A stretch of 64,000 nt of DNA from the NCBI GenBank assembly GCA_017304475.1, contig JAFKKV010000041.1:1-64000 (forward strand), given 5' to 3'. Below, piece after piece: positions 43,323-52,182 of the stretch (the stretch's first letter is position 1; each line of letters opens with the position of its first letter). Both the position numbers and the translations under genes were made by a program. The notes beneath the pieces are model-generated. The model worked only from the letters and a program-made list of their open reading frames with translations. It made no database searches and was not told the DNA's origin. The stretch comes from Hyphomicrobiales bacterium. GTDB lineage: Bacteria > Pseudomonadota > Alphaproteobacteria > Rhizobiales > Phreatobacteraceae.

Positions 43323-44076
43323 CCGCCGGCCCGTCGAAGCGCAGCCAGCCTTCCGGCTGCAACCGCTCCTGCGGCAGGAAGCGTGCCTTGTAGTCCATCT
43401 TGCGGGAGCCCTCGACCCAATAGCCGAGATAGACATAGGGCAGGCCCATGGCCTTGGCCCGGGCGATATGGTCGAGAATGACCAGCGTGCCGAGCGATCG
43501 CGCCTGGTATTCGGGCTCGAAGAACGAATAGACCAGCGACAGGCCGTCGGCGAGAATGTCGGTCAGCACGCAGGCGATCAGATCGCCCTTCGAGCGGCCG
43601 GTGACGCTGCTGTCGATGTCGCGCCGGCGATATTCGACGAGCCGCGTGTTGACGTGGCTGTCCTCGACCATCAGCGCATAGTCCAGCACCGTCATGTCGG
43701 CCATGCCGCCGGAACGGTGGCGCCAGTCGAGATAGGCGCGGAACACCGAATATTGCTCTGAAGTCGGCACCGCCCCGCGCATCTCGCCGATCAGGTCGGC
43801 ATTGCCCTTCATCACCCGACGAAACGAGCGGGTCATGCGGAAGTCCTTGACGGGAACGCGCACCGACACGCAGGCACGGCAGTTCTCGCAGGCCGGCCGA
43901 TAGGCGATCGACTGCGACCGGCGGAACCCGCCCTGGGTCAGGATGTCGTTCAGCCCCGGCGCGCGCGGCCCGACCAGGTGGGTGAACACCTTGCGCTCGA
44001 ACTGGCCCGGCAGATAGGGGCAGTTGGTCGGCGCCGTCAGATAGAACTGGGGGGTATCGCGCGGTTGCTGGGTCAC
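43318..44076 (-). CDS. bpt: Aspartate/glutamate leucyltransferase (Bpt/Ate family)
   Basis: A 252-residue N-end-rule transferase that adds Leu or Arg to N-terminal acidic residues and so marks proteins for ClpAP degradation. Signatures: FYLTAPTNCPYLPGQFERK, ACENCRACVSVRVPV (cysteines), MTRSFRRVMKGNADL and YVYLGYWVEGSRKMDYKARF. I chose GTG 44076, because MTQQPRDTPQFYL is the usual family start. The gene ends within a tandem repeat, and Bpt-type proteins normally end about here. Confidence 0.9.
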   Translation of the reverse strand: MTQQPRDTPQFYLTAPTNCPYLPGQFERKVFTHLVGPRAPGLNDILTQGGFRRSQSIAYRPACENCRACVSVRVPVKDFRMTRSFRRVMKGNADLIGEMRGAVPTSEQYSVFRAYLDWRHRSGGMADMTVLDYALMVEDSHVNTRLVEYRRRDIDSSVTGRSKGDLIACVLTDILADGLSLVYSFFEPEYQARSLGTLVILDHIARAKAMGLPYVYLGYWVEGSRKMDYKARFLPQERLQPEGWLRFDGPAE

Positions 44077-44294
44077 GGTCGGGCTCGTACGGGAATCGGA
44101 GCCACGCCACCCATCCGGCCCCTCCTTCATACGATAGCGATGGTCCGCCCGATCACAAGGGCCGCGGGCGGCCAAAAAAGGCTGCGGGACGCTGCGAGGA
44201 CGGGTTCGCATTGGAAAACCCGCGGAGTTGAGCGGATATCGCGCCCGGGCCGCGGCGGCACAATGGTACCTGCAGTCGACAGAGGAGATCCCGC

Positions 44295-44558
44295 ATGGCT
44301 CGCCTCGCATCGCCCATCGCGGCCGGCATCGTGCCGGTTCTGATCATCCAGGCCCTGGTCCTGGTTCCCATGACCGCCGAAGCCCGGCTGGGCGAGATGC
44401 AGGCGCCACTCCGGCTGAGCGCCGCTATGACGCCGCAGCAGGCGCGGGTCGCCTGCTGGCGGGAGGCGGGCTTCGCGCCCAATACGCCGCGCCGCAATTA
44501 TCCGGCGACCCTGCAGCCGCAGATCGAGCGCTGCATCCAGCAGAAGCTGGGGCGCTGA
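44295..44558 (+). CDS. Small secreted protein, first of a tandem pair
   Basis: An 87-residue protein. ATG 44295 has a strong AGAGGAG Shine-Dalgarno. The N-terminal hydrophobic stretch (GIVPVLIIQALVLVPMTAEA) is a signal peptide. The mature part of about 55 residues contains MTPQQARVACWREAGFAP, NTPRRNYPA, LQPQIERCIQQKLGR and a stop. The downstream gene shares this pattern residue by residue, with both cysteines conserved. Function unknown. Confidence 0.75.
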   Translation: MARLASPIAAGIVPVLIIQALVLVPMTAEARLGEMQAPLRLSAAMTPQQARVACWREAGFAPNTPRRNYPATLQPQIERCIQQKLGR

Positions 44559-44672
44559 CCTGCCCCCGCAGTTCGCCGGGGTTTATTTGAGATGCCCCTC
44601 CGTTTGGCGGGTTTTCCGCGTGCGGCCGGCCGGCACAATCGTGTCACCGATGACCGTGAGGGAAGATTGCGC

Positions 44673-44918
44673 ATGACCCGTCTTGCAGCGCTTGCCGCGA
44701 CCACTCTGTCCGCTCTGTTCGTTCTCGACCCCGCTCTTGCCGGACCGTCGCGGCCGCATGAGATGCAGGCGCAGCGCGGCGGGGCGCTGACGCCGCAGCG
44801 GGCCCGCGCCGCTTGCTGGCAGGAGCTGGGCTTCGGCCCGACCACGCCGCGCGACCGCTATCCGGCGCGGCTCCTGCCACAGGTCGAGCAGTGCATCCAG
44901 CGCAAGCTCGGCCGCTGA
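44673..44918 (+). CDS. Small secreted protein, second of a tandem pair
   Basis: An 81-residue paralogue of the preceding gene. ATG 44673 follows GAGGGAAG. The signal peptide ends near LDPALAG. The mature part has LTPQRARAACWQELGFGP, TTPRDRYPA, LLPQVEQCIQRKLGR. Both cysteines, the Trp and the C-terminal KLGR are kept. Its stop codon directly abuts the stop of the convergent threonine ammonia-lyase gene, leaving no intergenic base. Confidence 0.75.
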   Translation: MTRLAALAATTLSALFVLDPALAGPSRPHEMQAQRGGALTPQRARAACWQELGFGPTTPRDRYPARLLPQVEQCIQRKLGR

Positions 44919-46145
44919 TCAGCTGACGTCGTCGCTGCCGGAACCGATCCGTGTCGCCGGCAGGCCCTCGGCCGCGAGCGCTTCCATGATCTCCTGGGCG
45001 TGACCGTGGTCACGCGTTTCCAGGGTGATGTCGAGCTTGGTGCCTTTCGCCGGCGTGTCGAGGAAGTGCCGGCGATGCTCGACCTCCAGAATGTTGGCGC
45101 CCATGCGGCCGAGCAGGGTGGCGATGATGCCGAGCACGCCGGGCCGGTCGGGGATGGTCATGCGGATGGCGACGATGCGGTCCTCGCGCTCGAGTTCGCG
45201 CACCATGATGGAGGCGAGGATCCGCGGGTCGATATTGCCGCCGGTCAGGATCAGGCCGACGCGCTTGTCGCGGAACCGCGCGGGTTCGGCGAGCAGGGCG
45301 GCGATACCGGCGGCGCCGGCGCCCTCGGCAATGGTCTTCTGGCGGGTCAGGCAGAGATTGACCGCCCGTTCCAGCTGGGTCTCGCTGACCAGGACGATGT
45401 CGGAAACCTGGTCGCGCACCACCGGCAAGGTGGTCTTACCGGCGAACTTGACCGCGATGCCCTCGGCGAGCGTCGGCCCGCCGCAGGGCCGGTCCTCGCC
45501 ATGCACCGCGTTCCACATCGACGGGTAGAGCGAGGCTTCGACGCCGACCACCTGGATGTCAGGCCTGATCGTCTTGGCGGCGAGCGCATTGCCGGCGATC
45601 AGTCCGCCGCCGCCGATCGGGATCACCAGCAGGTCGAGATCGGGAATGTCTTCGAGCATCTCGCAGGCAATGGTGCCCTGGCCGGCCACCACATGCGGGT
45701 CGTCATAGGGATGCACCCAGACCAGACCCTCGGCCGCCTGGATCGCCTCGGCGCGCGCCTGCGCCTCGACCAGCGTCTCGCCGTCGAGCACGACGCGGGC
45801 GCCGTGGGTGCGGGTTGCCGCCACCTTCACGAAGGGCGTCGTGACCGGCATGACGATGGTGGCGGGAATGCCGAGCCGGTTGGCGTGCAGCGCCACGGCC
45901 TGGGCGTGGTTACCGGCCGACATGGCGATGACACCACACTGGCGCTCGGCCTCGGTCAGGCTGGCGAGCTTGACCAGCGCGCCGCGCTCCTTGAACGAAT
46001 TGGTGACCTGCAGGTTTTCGTACTTGATGAAGACCTCGGCGCCGGTGACGGCCGAAAGCGCCGGCGCCGCCAGCATGGGCGTGCGCATGACGCGGCCCCT
46101 GATCGTTTCGCGGGCGGCTTCGATAGCGGCAAAAGACAGCGTCAC
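44919..46145 (-). CDS. Threonine ammonia-lyase with C-terminal ACT domain
   Basis: A 408-residue PLP enzyme that deaminates threonine to 2-oxobutyrate. The PLP lysine is Lys52 in NSFKERGALVKL; SAGNHAQAVA and the glycine loop IGGGGLIAGNALAAK bind the cofactor phosphate. One ACT domain (residues about 330-408, TIPDRPGVLGIIATLLGRMG) suggests the single-ACT form related to TdcB/IlvA. GTG 46145 has a GAGGAG Shine-Dalgarno and overlaps the stop of the upstream permease gene (GTGA). The single ACT domain makes valine/isoleucine feedback control less certain than for double-ACT IlvA. Confidence 0.92.
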   Translation of the reverse strand: MTLSFAAIEAARETIRGRVMRTPMLAAPALSAVTGAEVFIKYENLQVTNSFKERGALVKLASLTEAERQCGVIAMSAGNHAQAVALHANRLGIPATIVMPVTTPFVKVAATRTHGARVVLDGETLVEAQARAEAIQAAEGLVWVHPYDDPHVVAGQGTIACEMLEDIPDLDLLVIPIGGGGLIAGNALAAKTIRPDIQVVGVEASLYPSMWNAVHGEDRPCGGPTLAEGIAVKFAGKTTLPVVRDQVSDIVLVSETQLERAVNLCLTRQKTIAEGAGAAGIAALLAEPARFRDKRVGLILTGGNIDPRILASIMVRELEREDRIVAIRMTIPDRPGVLGIIATLLGRMGANILEVEHRRHFLDTPAKGTKLDITLETRDHGHAQEIMEALAAEGLPATRIGSGSDDVS

Positions 46146-47494
46146 ACGGGTCTCCTCGGGGGGTCGAACAGGCCGTGCGGCCTGACGACGATCAGCAGCA
46201 CCAGCGCGATATAGACCGCCGGATCGCGCCATTCGATAGGCAGATAACCCGACCAGGCGGTTTCCGCGAGCCCGAGCGCGATGCCGCCGAGAAAGGCGCC
46301 GGGCACCGATCCGACGCCGCCGAGAATGGCCGCGACCAGGGCTTTCAGGCCGAACACCGTGCCGAGCGCGAAATGCGCGGAGCCGAAATGCACCGCATGG
46401 GCGAAGCCGGCAAGCCCGGCGACGCCGCCGGCGAGCGCGAAGGTCGTGGCCACCAGCCGGCCGGGATCGACCCCGAACAGGGCGGCCATGCCGGGATCGT
46501 CGGCAAAGGCGCGCCAGGACCGGCCGAAGGCCGAGCGCCGGATCAGTCCGATCAGGCCGAGCGCGACGATCAGCGCGAAGCCGACCACGCCGATCTGGTT
46601 GAGCGTGACGGTGGCGACGAAATCGCCCGAACGCACGAGCGGGATCGGATCGGAGGCGATCGGCGGCGACCAGCGCGCGCTCGATCCGTGGGTCAGCCGG
46701 AGCGTCTCGCCGAGCGCCACCGCCATGCCGATGGTGGCGACCAGCACGGCCTGGCCGCTCTGCTTCTGGCCGACGATCGGGGCGACGACGGCCCGGCCGA
46801 TCGCCAGATTGGTCGCCGCCGCGGTGATCGCGCCGGCGGCGAGCGCCAGGGCGAGCGCCGGCACGAGGCCGAGGCTCGCGGCCGCGATCGCGACGATGCC
46901 GACCGCGGCATAGGAGCCGGCCACCGCGATCTCGCCGAAAGCCAAGTTGATCCGGCCGATCAGGCCATAGACCAGCGCATAGGCTGCGGCCAGAAGCCCA
47001 TAGAGCGCCGCCGGCGCCAATCCGTTGGCGCCCTGCTGCAGGGCATAGGCGAAAGCCATGGGGATTTCAGGCACGGCCGCCTGGGCCTGGCGGCGCGCCG
47101 CCGTTTCCGCCGTCATCCTGGCATCGCCGAGCCACCAGCGTTTCAGGATCAGCAGCCGGACTGGACTGAGCTCGCCGCGCTCGGTGGCGAGCCGGACGAG
47201 CTCGAAACGGGCGGCATCCGTGCCGCCGCCGGCAAAGCCGCAGATGACGTGATGGGCGAGGTTCGGCTGGCCGGGCTCGCGCACGAGATAGTCGATGCGC
47301 ACCGTGTTCTTCAGCGCCGCCACCGGGCCGTAGCGGCTCTCGCGGATCTGGCTGCCCTCGGCATGCAGCGCCGGCAGCACGTCACGGCAGATCCTGAGAT
47401 GGTCGGGTTCGATGACGCTGGCACAGCCGCCGAGGAGGAGACAGAGGAGGAGGGGGAGGAACGAGAGCAGTTGGAAGGCGCAGGCTGAAAACAA
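46142..47494 (-). CDS. LivH-like branched-chain amino acid ABC permease with lipoprotein-like N-terminal domain
   Basis: About 450 residues from a TTG at 47494 (start uncertain; farther upstream the frame runs into a palindromic repeat). The first part is a lipoprotein-type signal (LLLCLLLGGCAS, lipobox Cys) and a soluble domain of about 110 residues (DYLVREPGQPNLAHHVICGF). A LivH-type permease of about eight to nine helices follows (ALYGLLAAAYALVYGLIGRI; LAFGEIAVAGSYAAVGIVAI; ILGGVGSVPGAFLGGIALGL). No LivM, LivF, LivG or LivK is in the window. The stop overlaps the start of the threonine ammonia-lyase gene, so the two are coupled. If the Cys is lipidated, the soluble domain faces the periplasm. 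Confidence 0.72.
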   Translation of the reverse strand: MFSACAFQLLSFLPLLLCLLLGGCASVIEPDHLRICRDVLPALHAEGSQIRESRYGPVAALKNTVRIDYLVREPGQPNLAHHVICGFAGGGTDAARFELVRLATERGELSPVRLLILKRWWLGDARMTAETAARRQAQAAVPEIPMAFAYALQQGANGLAPAALYGLLAAAYALVYGLIGRINLAFGEIAVAGSYAAVGIVAIAAASLGLVPALALALAAGAITAAATNLAIGRAVVAPIVGQKQSGQAVLVATIGMAVALGETLRLTHGSSARWSPPIASDPIPLVRSGDFVATVTLNQIGVVGFALIVALGLIGLIRRSAFGRSWRAFADDPGMAALFGVDPGRLVATTFALAGGVAGLAGFAHAVHFGSAHFALGTVFGLKALVAAILGGVGSVPGAFLGGIALGLAETAWSGYLPIEWRDPAVYIALVLLIVVRPHGLFDPPRRPV

Positions 47495-47678
47495 CCCTCT
47501 CCCAGAGGGAGAGGGTGGCAGCGTCAGCTGCCGGGTGAGGGGATGTCCATCTCCGGATAGAGCCGTATGCGCGACGGGCATTGTGATCCGTCCGGAAGCG
47601 GACGACCCCTCACCCGGCGCCTGACGTCCGCAGAAGCTCTCGCTTCTGCGAGGCCACCCTCTCCCTCTGGGAGAGGGT
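47494..47678. repeat. Long inverted repeat, mosaic family copy
   Basis: Outer arms 47494-47518 and 47654-47678 are perfect 25-base reverse complements, each itself a near-palindrome (ACCCTCTCCC...GGGAGAGGGT). Inner blocks (GTCAGCTGCCGGGTGAGGGG and CCCCTCACCCGGCGCCTGAC) match with two differences. Lies between hemB and the permease gene. Confidence 0.9.
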
Positions 47679-47723
47679 CGGTTCACCGCTGCTTTTCACC
47701 GCTACGGGCCATCTCCACGCCGC

Positions 47724-48773
47724 TCATCCGCGATCGTTCAGGATCTTCGCCGCACGCGGCGCGAAATAGGTCAAAATCCCGTCGCAGCCGGCGCGCTTGA
47801 AGCCGATCAGGCTTTCCATCATGGCCCGTTCGCCGTCGATATAGCCGGCGCGCGCGGCGCCCTCGATCATCGCGTATTCGCCCGATACCTGGTAGGCGAA
47901 GGTCGGCACGCCAAAGGCGTCCTTCACTCTCCGGCAGATGTCGAGATAGGGCATGCCCGGCTTGACCATCACCATGTCGGCGCCTTCGGCGATGTCGATC
48001 TCGACTTCGCGCAGCGCCTCATCCGTATTGGCAGGGTCCATCTGATAGGTGCGCTTGTCGCCGATCAGGGTCGTCTTGGTGCCGATGGCGTCGCGGAACG
48101 GTGCGTAGAAGCCCGAGGCGAACTTCGCCGCGTAGCTCATGATCTGGGTGTCCTCGAAGCCTGCCTCGTCGAGCGCCTGGCGGATCGCACCGATCCGGCC
48201 GTCCATCATGTCCGAGGGCGCGATGCAGTCGGCGCCGGCTTCCGCCAGCGCCAGCGACTGGCGGCACAGGATCGCCACCGTCGGATCGTTCAGGATGCGG
48301 CCATCCTCGGTCATCACGCCGTCATGGCCATGCGAGGTATAGGGGTCGAGCGCGGCATCGGTGATCAGGCCGATCTCCGGTACCGCCTGCTTGATGGCGC
48401 GCACGGCGCGGCACATCAGATTGTGCTGGTTCTCGGCCTCCGAACCGGTCGGATCGCGCAGCGCCGGATCGACATAGGGGAAGGGGGCGAGCGCGGGAAT
48501 GCCGAGCCGCGCCGCCAGTTCCGCCTCGCGCACCGCCTCGTCGATGGTGATGCGGTCGATGCCGGGCATGCTTGATATCGGCGTGCGCGCATCCTGGCTG
48601 TCGATCAGGAACAGAGGCCAGATCAGATCGTCGGTAGTCAGCACATGCTCGCGCACCAGCCGGCGCGACCAGTCGGCCTTGCGATTGCGCCTCAGGCGCG
48701 TGCTGAGCGAAAGTTTTTCGGCGGTGGCGGCGGCCGGCAGCGGCTGCGGACCACGGAGCGCACGGATCGACAT
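47724..48773 (-). CDS. hemB: Delta-aminolevulinic acid dehydratase (porphobilinogen synthase)
   Basis: A 349-residue enzyme that joins two 5-aminolevulinate molecules to porphobilinogen in haem synthesis. Schiff-base lysines are Lys217 (YAAKFASGFYAPFRD) and Lys271 (MVKPGMPYLD). The metal site reads DAALDPYTSHGHDG, with Asp139, Asp143 and Asp151 in place of the zinc cysteines, so this is the Mg/K-dependent alphaproteobacterial/plant type. ATG 48773 follows GAGGAAG. Length is typical. Confidence 0.96.
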   Translation of the reverse strand: MSIRALRGPQPLPAAATAEKLSLSTRLRRNRKADWSRRLVREHVLTTDDLIWPLFLIDSQDARTPISSMPGIDRITIDEAVREAELAARLGIPALAPFPYVDPALRDPTGSEAENQHNLMCRAVRAIKQAVPEIGLITDAALDPYTSHGHDGVMTEDGRILNDPTVAILCRQSLALAEAGADCIAPSDMMDGRIGAIRQALDEAGFEDTQIMSYAAKFASGFYAPFRDAIGTKTTLIGDKRTYQMDPANTDEALREVEIDIAEGADMVMVKPGMPYLDICRRVKDAFGVPTFAYQVSGEYAMIEGAARAGYIDGERAMMESLIGFKRAGCDGILTYFAPRAAKILNDRG

Positions 48774-49001
48774 CGTTTTCTTCCTCGCGTCGGGGCGCGG
48801 TTTTGTTCCTCGCGGCGGGGCGCATCCCGCTCCAAGATCCAAAAGCCCTATCACTCCGGTATCCGCGGGAACAGTCCCGCAAATGCTGATTTGCGATACG
48901 TATTCGGCGAGGGGTGGTCACTTTGTCTGTTTCTGTGTCTCATTCAACCTGCGGCTTTGGCCGAGGTGCCGAGTCGCGCTAAGCGAACGGGAGCACACGA
49001 G

Positions 49002-49292
49002 ATGGAAACTCTTCTTCCTATCCTGATCCAGCTTATCGCCGGGGCCGTCGGCGGAAATGTCGCGGGCAAATCGGCACCGAGCCTCGACCAGGGCACTTTG
49101 ATCAATTCGATCGGCGGGCTGCTCGGCGGCGGCATCGGCGGCCAGATCGTCGCGGCGGTTCTGCCGGGACTGCTCGCGGGTGGTGGCCTGTCGGTCAGCG
49201 GCATCCTGTCCAGTCTGGTGTCCGGCGGTGTCGGCGGCGGTGTGCTGCTGGCCATTATCGGGGCGGTGAAGAACGCCATGGGCAATCGCTGA
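49002..49292 (+). CDS. Small glycine-zipper membrane protein (96 aa)
   Basis: Unknown protein. It has hydrophobic stretches at residues 3-25 (LLPILIQLIAGAVGGNVAG), 38-62 (GGLLGGGIGGQIVAAVLPGL) and 66-90 (SGILSSLVSGGVGGGVLLAI) with many GxxxG spacings that favour helix packing. ATG 49002 follows GGGAG. The C-terminus is basic (VKNAMGNR). It is isolated between hemB (divergent) and the valine operon. Confidence 0.65.
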   Translation: METLLPILIQLIAGAVGGNVAGKSAPSLDQGTLINSIGGLLGGGIGGQIVAAVLPGLLAGGGLSVSGILSSLVSGGVGGGVLLAIIGAVKNAMGNR

Positions 49293-49387
49293 GCCCGGGG
49301 GGCATCTCGCTATCGGGGCCTCTGCCGGGCGGCTGAATTGACCGCACCGGCAAAGGCCTCCTATGCCGTTGGCGGAGGAGACCGCCA

Positions 49388-50527
49388 ATGGATTTCGCTC
49401 TTTCCGAGGAACAGCTGGCCTTCCAGGGCGTCGCCCGCGACTTCGCCAGCGCCGAACTCGAACCCCATGCGCGCGACTGGGACGCCGGTGCGATCTTTCC
49501 CGAGGAAACGCTGCGCAAGGCGGCGGCCCTCGGTTTCGCCGGCATCTATGTCAGGGACGATGTGGGCGGCACGGCCTTGAGCCGGCTCGACGCGGCACTG
49601 ATTTTCGAGGAGCTCGCCAAGGGCTGCGTCTCGACCACGGCCTATGTCTCGATCCACAACATGGCCGCCTGGATGATCGACACCTATGGTCACCAGGACC
49701 TGCGCCGGCGTTATCTGCCCGACCTCTGCACGATGACCACTTTCGCCAGCTATTGCCTGACCGAAGCCGGCGCCGGATCGGATGCGGCCTCGCTGCGCAC
49801 GCGGGCGGTGAAGGACGGCAATTCCTACGTGATCAATGGCGCCAAGGCCTTCATCTCGGGCGGCGGCCGTTCCGACATCTATGTCGTGATGGCGCGCACC
49901 GGCGGCGAGGGCGCGCGCGGTGTGTCCTGCTTCGTGGTCGAGAAGGACACGCCCGGCCTGAGCTTCGGCGCACAGGAGAAGAAGCTCGGCTGGAAGAGCC
50001 AGCCGACCGCGGTGGTCGATTTCGACAATGTCCGCGTGCCCGCCGAGAACATGGTCGGCGAGGAGGGCCAGGGCTTCAAGATCGCCATGGCGGGGCTCGA
50101 CGGTGGCCGGCTCAACATTGCCGCCTGCTCGCTCGGCGGCGCGCAGTTCTGCCTCGACCGGACCGTCGGCTACATGAAGGACCGCCAGCAGTTCGGTTCG
50201 CCTCTGGCCGATTTCCAGGCGCTGCGCTTCCGCATCGCCGACTATGCCACGGAGCTGGAGGCGGCGCGCCTGATGGTCCGCCGCGCGGCGGTCGCGGTCG
50301 GAGCCAAGGAGCCGCGTGCCACCACGCTCGCCGCCATGGCCAAGCGCTTCGCCACCGATATCGGTTTCGAGGTGGTCAATGGCTGCCTGCAATTGCACGG
50401 CGGCTACGGTTATCTGAACGACCATCCGATCGAGCGCATCCTGCGCGACGTGCGCGTGCATCAGATCCTGGAGGGCACCAACGAGATCATGCGCGTCATC
50501 GTCTCGCGCGACATCCTCGGCACGTGA
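49388..50527 (+). CDS. Acyl-CoA dehydrogenase, probable isobutyryl-CoA dehydrogenase
   Basis: A 379-residue FAD enzyme. Motifs: YCLTEAGAGSDAASLRT (FAD/substrate site), RQQFGSPLADFQALRF, and ILEGTNEIMRVIVSRDI with catalytic Glu362. Shine-Dalgarno GGAGGAG precedes the ATG. It is the first gene of an operon with 3-hydroxyisobutyryl-CoA hydrolase and 3-hydroxyisobutyrate dehydrogenase, which identifies its likely substrate as isobutyryl-CoA in valine breakdown. General short-chain acyl-CoA activity cannot be excluded from sequence alone. Confidence 0.88.
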   Translation: MDFALSEEQLAFQGVARDFASAELEPHARDWDAGAIFPEETLRKAAALGFAGIYVRDDVGGTALSRLDAALIFEELAKGCVSTTAYVSIHNMAAWMIDTYGHQDLRRRYLPDLCTMTTFASYCLTEAGAGSDAASLRTRAVKDGNSYVINGAKAFISGGGRSDIYVVMARTGGEGARGVSCFVVEKDTPGLSFGAQEKKLGWKSQPTAVVDFDNVRVPAENMVGEEGQGFKIAMAGLDGGRLNIAACSLGGAQFCLDRTVGYMKDRQQFGSPLADFQALRFRIADYATELEAARLMVRRAAVAVGAKEPRATTLAAMAKRFATDIGFEVVNGCLQLHGGYGYLNDHPIERILRDVRVHQILEGTNEIMRVIVSRDILGT

Positions 50528-50540
50528 TAACAACCGGCCT

Positions 50541-51656
50541 ATGACCCCATCCGAATCCGACCCCAACACCACCGAAGTGCTGATCGAACGGCGCGGCACG
50601 GCCGGATTGATCACGCTGAACCGGCCGCAGGCGCTGAACGCGCTGACGCTCGCCATGGTGCGCGCCATGCGGCCGGCGCTCGAGGCCTGGGCCGCCGACC
50701 CCGCCGTCACCCGCGTCGTGCTGATGGGGGCGGGCGACCGCGCCTTCTGCGCCGGCGGCGACATCCGGGTGCTGCATGATCTCGGCAAGGCCGGCCGCCA
50801 GGACGAGGCCTTGCAGTTCTGGCGCGAGGAATACGAGCTCAACATCCTGATCAAGCGCTATCCGAAGCCCTTCCTGGCGCTCGTCGACGGTATCGTCATG
50901 GGCGGCGGCGTCGGGGTTTCGGTTCACGGCAGCCATGTCGTGGCCGGCGAGAAATTCGCCTTCGCCATGCCGGAAGTCGGCATCGGCTTCTTCCCCGATG
51001 TCGGCGGCACCTATTTCCTGCCGCGGATACCCGGCGAGATCGGCAGCTATTTCGCGCTGACCGGCGCGCGCATGAAGCAGGGCGACGCCCTTTCCACCGG
51101 GCTTGCCACCCATGCGGTGGCCTCGGCCGATTTCCCCGATCTGATCGATGCGCTGACCCGGGTCGACGCGGTCGATTCGACGCTCGAGGCCTTTGCCCGC
51201 TCGTCCACCGTGCCGCAATCGATCACCAGCCGGCGCATCGCCATCGATCGCTGCTTCCGCTTCGATACGGTCGAGCAGATCCTGGCGGCGCTCGACGACG
51301 AGGCGGCCCGCGAGGCATCGGCGGGCGACGGCACGTCGAAGCCGTCCTGGGCGGCGGAGACGGCCGCGACCATCCGGCAGAAGTCGCCGACCTCGCTAAA
51401 GATCGCCCTGGCGCAGGTGCGGGCCGGCAAGACCATGAGCTTCGAGGAGGCCATGATCACCGAGTTCCGCATCGTCTCGCGGGTCTGCCGGGGCCATGAT
51501 TTCTACGAAGGCGTGCGCGCGGTCATCATCGACAAGGACAACACGCCGCGCTGGCAGCCGCCGAGCCTCGAGGCTGTGAGCGAAGCCATGGTGCAGGCCC
51601 ATTTCGCACCGCTCGCGGCGGGCGAGCTTGTGCCCCCGGCGGGATTGTCGTCGTGA
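50541..51656 (+). CDS. 3-hydroxyisobutyryl-CoA hydrolase (enoyl-CoA hydratase/isomerase fold)
   Basis: A 371-residue crotonase-fold protein. The oxyanion-hole segment FCAGGDIRVLHD and GGGVGVSVHGSHVV are visible; the HIBYL-CoA hydrolase signature is MPEVGIGFFPDVGGTYFLPR with the catalytic Glu and Asp. Length (about 100 residues more than a plain hydratase) fits this subfamily. It releases free 3-hydroxyisobutyrate. It lies 13 bases after the dehydrogenase gene, with a poor Shine-Dalgarno, and overlaps the next gene (GTGA). Confidence 0.9.
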   Translation: MTPSESDPNTTEVLIERRGTAGLITLNRPQALNALTLAMVRAMRPALEAWAADPAVTRVVLMGAGDRAFCAGGDIRVLHDLGKAGRQDEALQFWREEYELNILIKRYPKPFLALVDGIVMGGGVGVSVHGSHVVAGEKFAFAMPEVGIGFFPDVGGTYFLPRIPGEIGSYFALTGARMKQGDALSTGLATHAVASADFPDLIDALTRVDAVDSTLEAFARSSTVPQSITSRRIAIDRCFRFDTVEQILAALDDEAAREASAGDGTSKPSWAAETAATIRQKSPTSLKIALAQVRAGKTMSFEEAMITEFRIVSRVCRGHDFYEGVRAVIIDKDNTPRWQPPSLEAVSEAMVQAHFAPLAAGELVPPAGLSS

Positions 51657-52123
51657 GCACCACCAAGCCGCGGCTCAGCGGCGATGCGCCGATCCAGGCC
51701 CATGTCGAGACCCGGCTCGACTGGGTGCGCATCCTCACCTGGTTCCTGCGCGCCCTGGCCCTGCTGGCGCTCGGCCGCGGCCTGTCGCAATGGGCCGTCA
51801 TCTGCGGTTTCCACACCCTTGACGGCGTCGATTTCGAAGAGTTGGCTCCAGGTCTGCAGACCGCCACCATCTTCTTCGCGGTGATCCAGCTGGTTGCGGG
51901 CGTCGGCCTCTGGCTTACCGCAGCCTGGGGCGGCGTCGTCTGGATCCTCACCGCCCTGGTGGCGCTGGCGATCGACGTGTCGGCGCCGATCGGCATCCAG
52001 GGCTGGGTGCAGACCGCCGGCCGGCCCCTGGCCGCCTCGCTCGTCGATATCGCGCTGATCGTCTTCTACGTGATCGCCGCCACCATGGCCGCCCGGCAGA
52101 TCGACCAGGGAACCGGCGACTGA
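51653..52123 (+). CDS. DUF6163 membrane protein
   Basis: A 156-residue inner-membrane protein with four helices: residues about 25-48 (RILTWFLRALALLALGRGL), 68-90 (QTATIFFAVIQLVAGVGLW), 94-110 and 127-148 (LVDIALIVFYVIAATMAA). The pattern matches the DUF6163 family of Hyphomicrobiales. The GTG start overlaps the hydrolase stop, so it is translationally coupled into the valine operon. No function is known; the tight placement argues for co-expression but not necessarily a metabolic role. Confidence 0.75.
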   Translation: MSTTKPRLSGDAPIQAHVETRLDWVRILTWFLRALALLALGRGLSQWAVICGFHTLDGVDFEELAPGLQTATIFFAVIQLVAGVGLWLTAAWGGVVWILTALVALAIDVSAPIGIQGWVQTAGRPLAASLVDIALIVFYVIAATMAARQIDQGTGD

Positions 52124-52182
52124 ACCCTTCGCAAGGACCGCACGGCAAAAGCCGCACCGCAAGAACCGTACTGGAGGAAATC

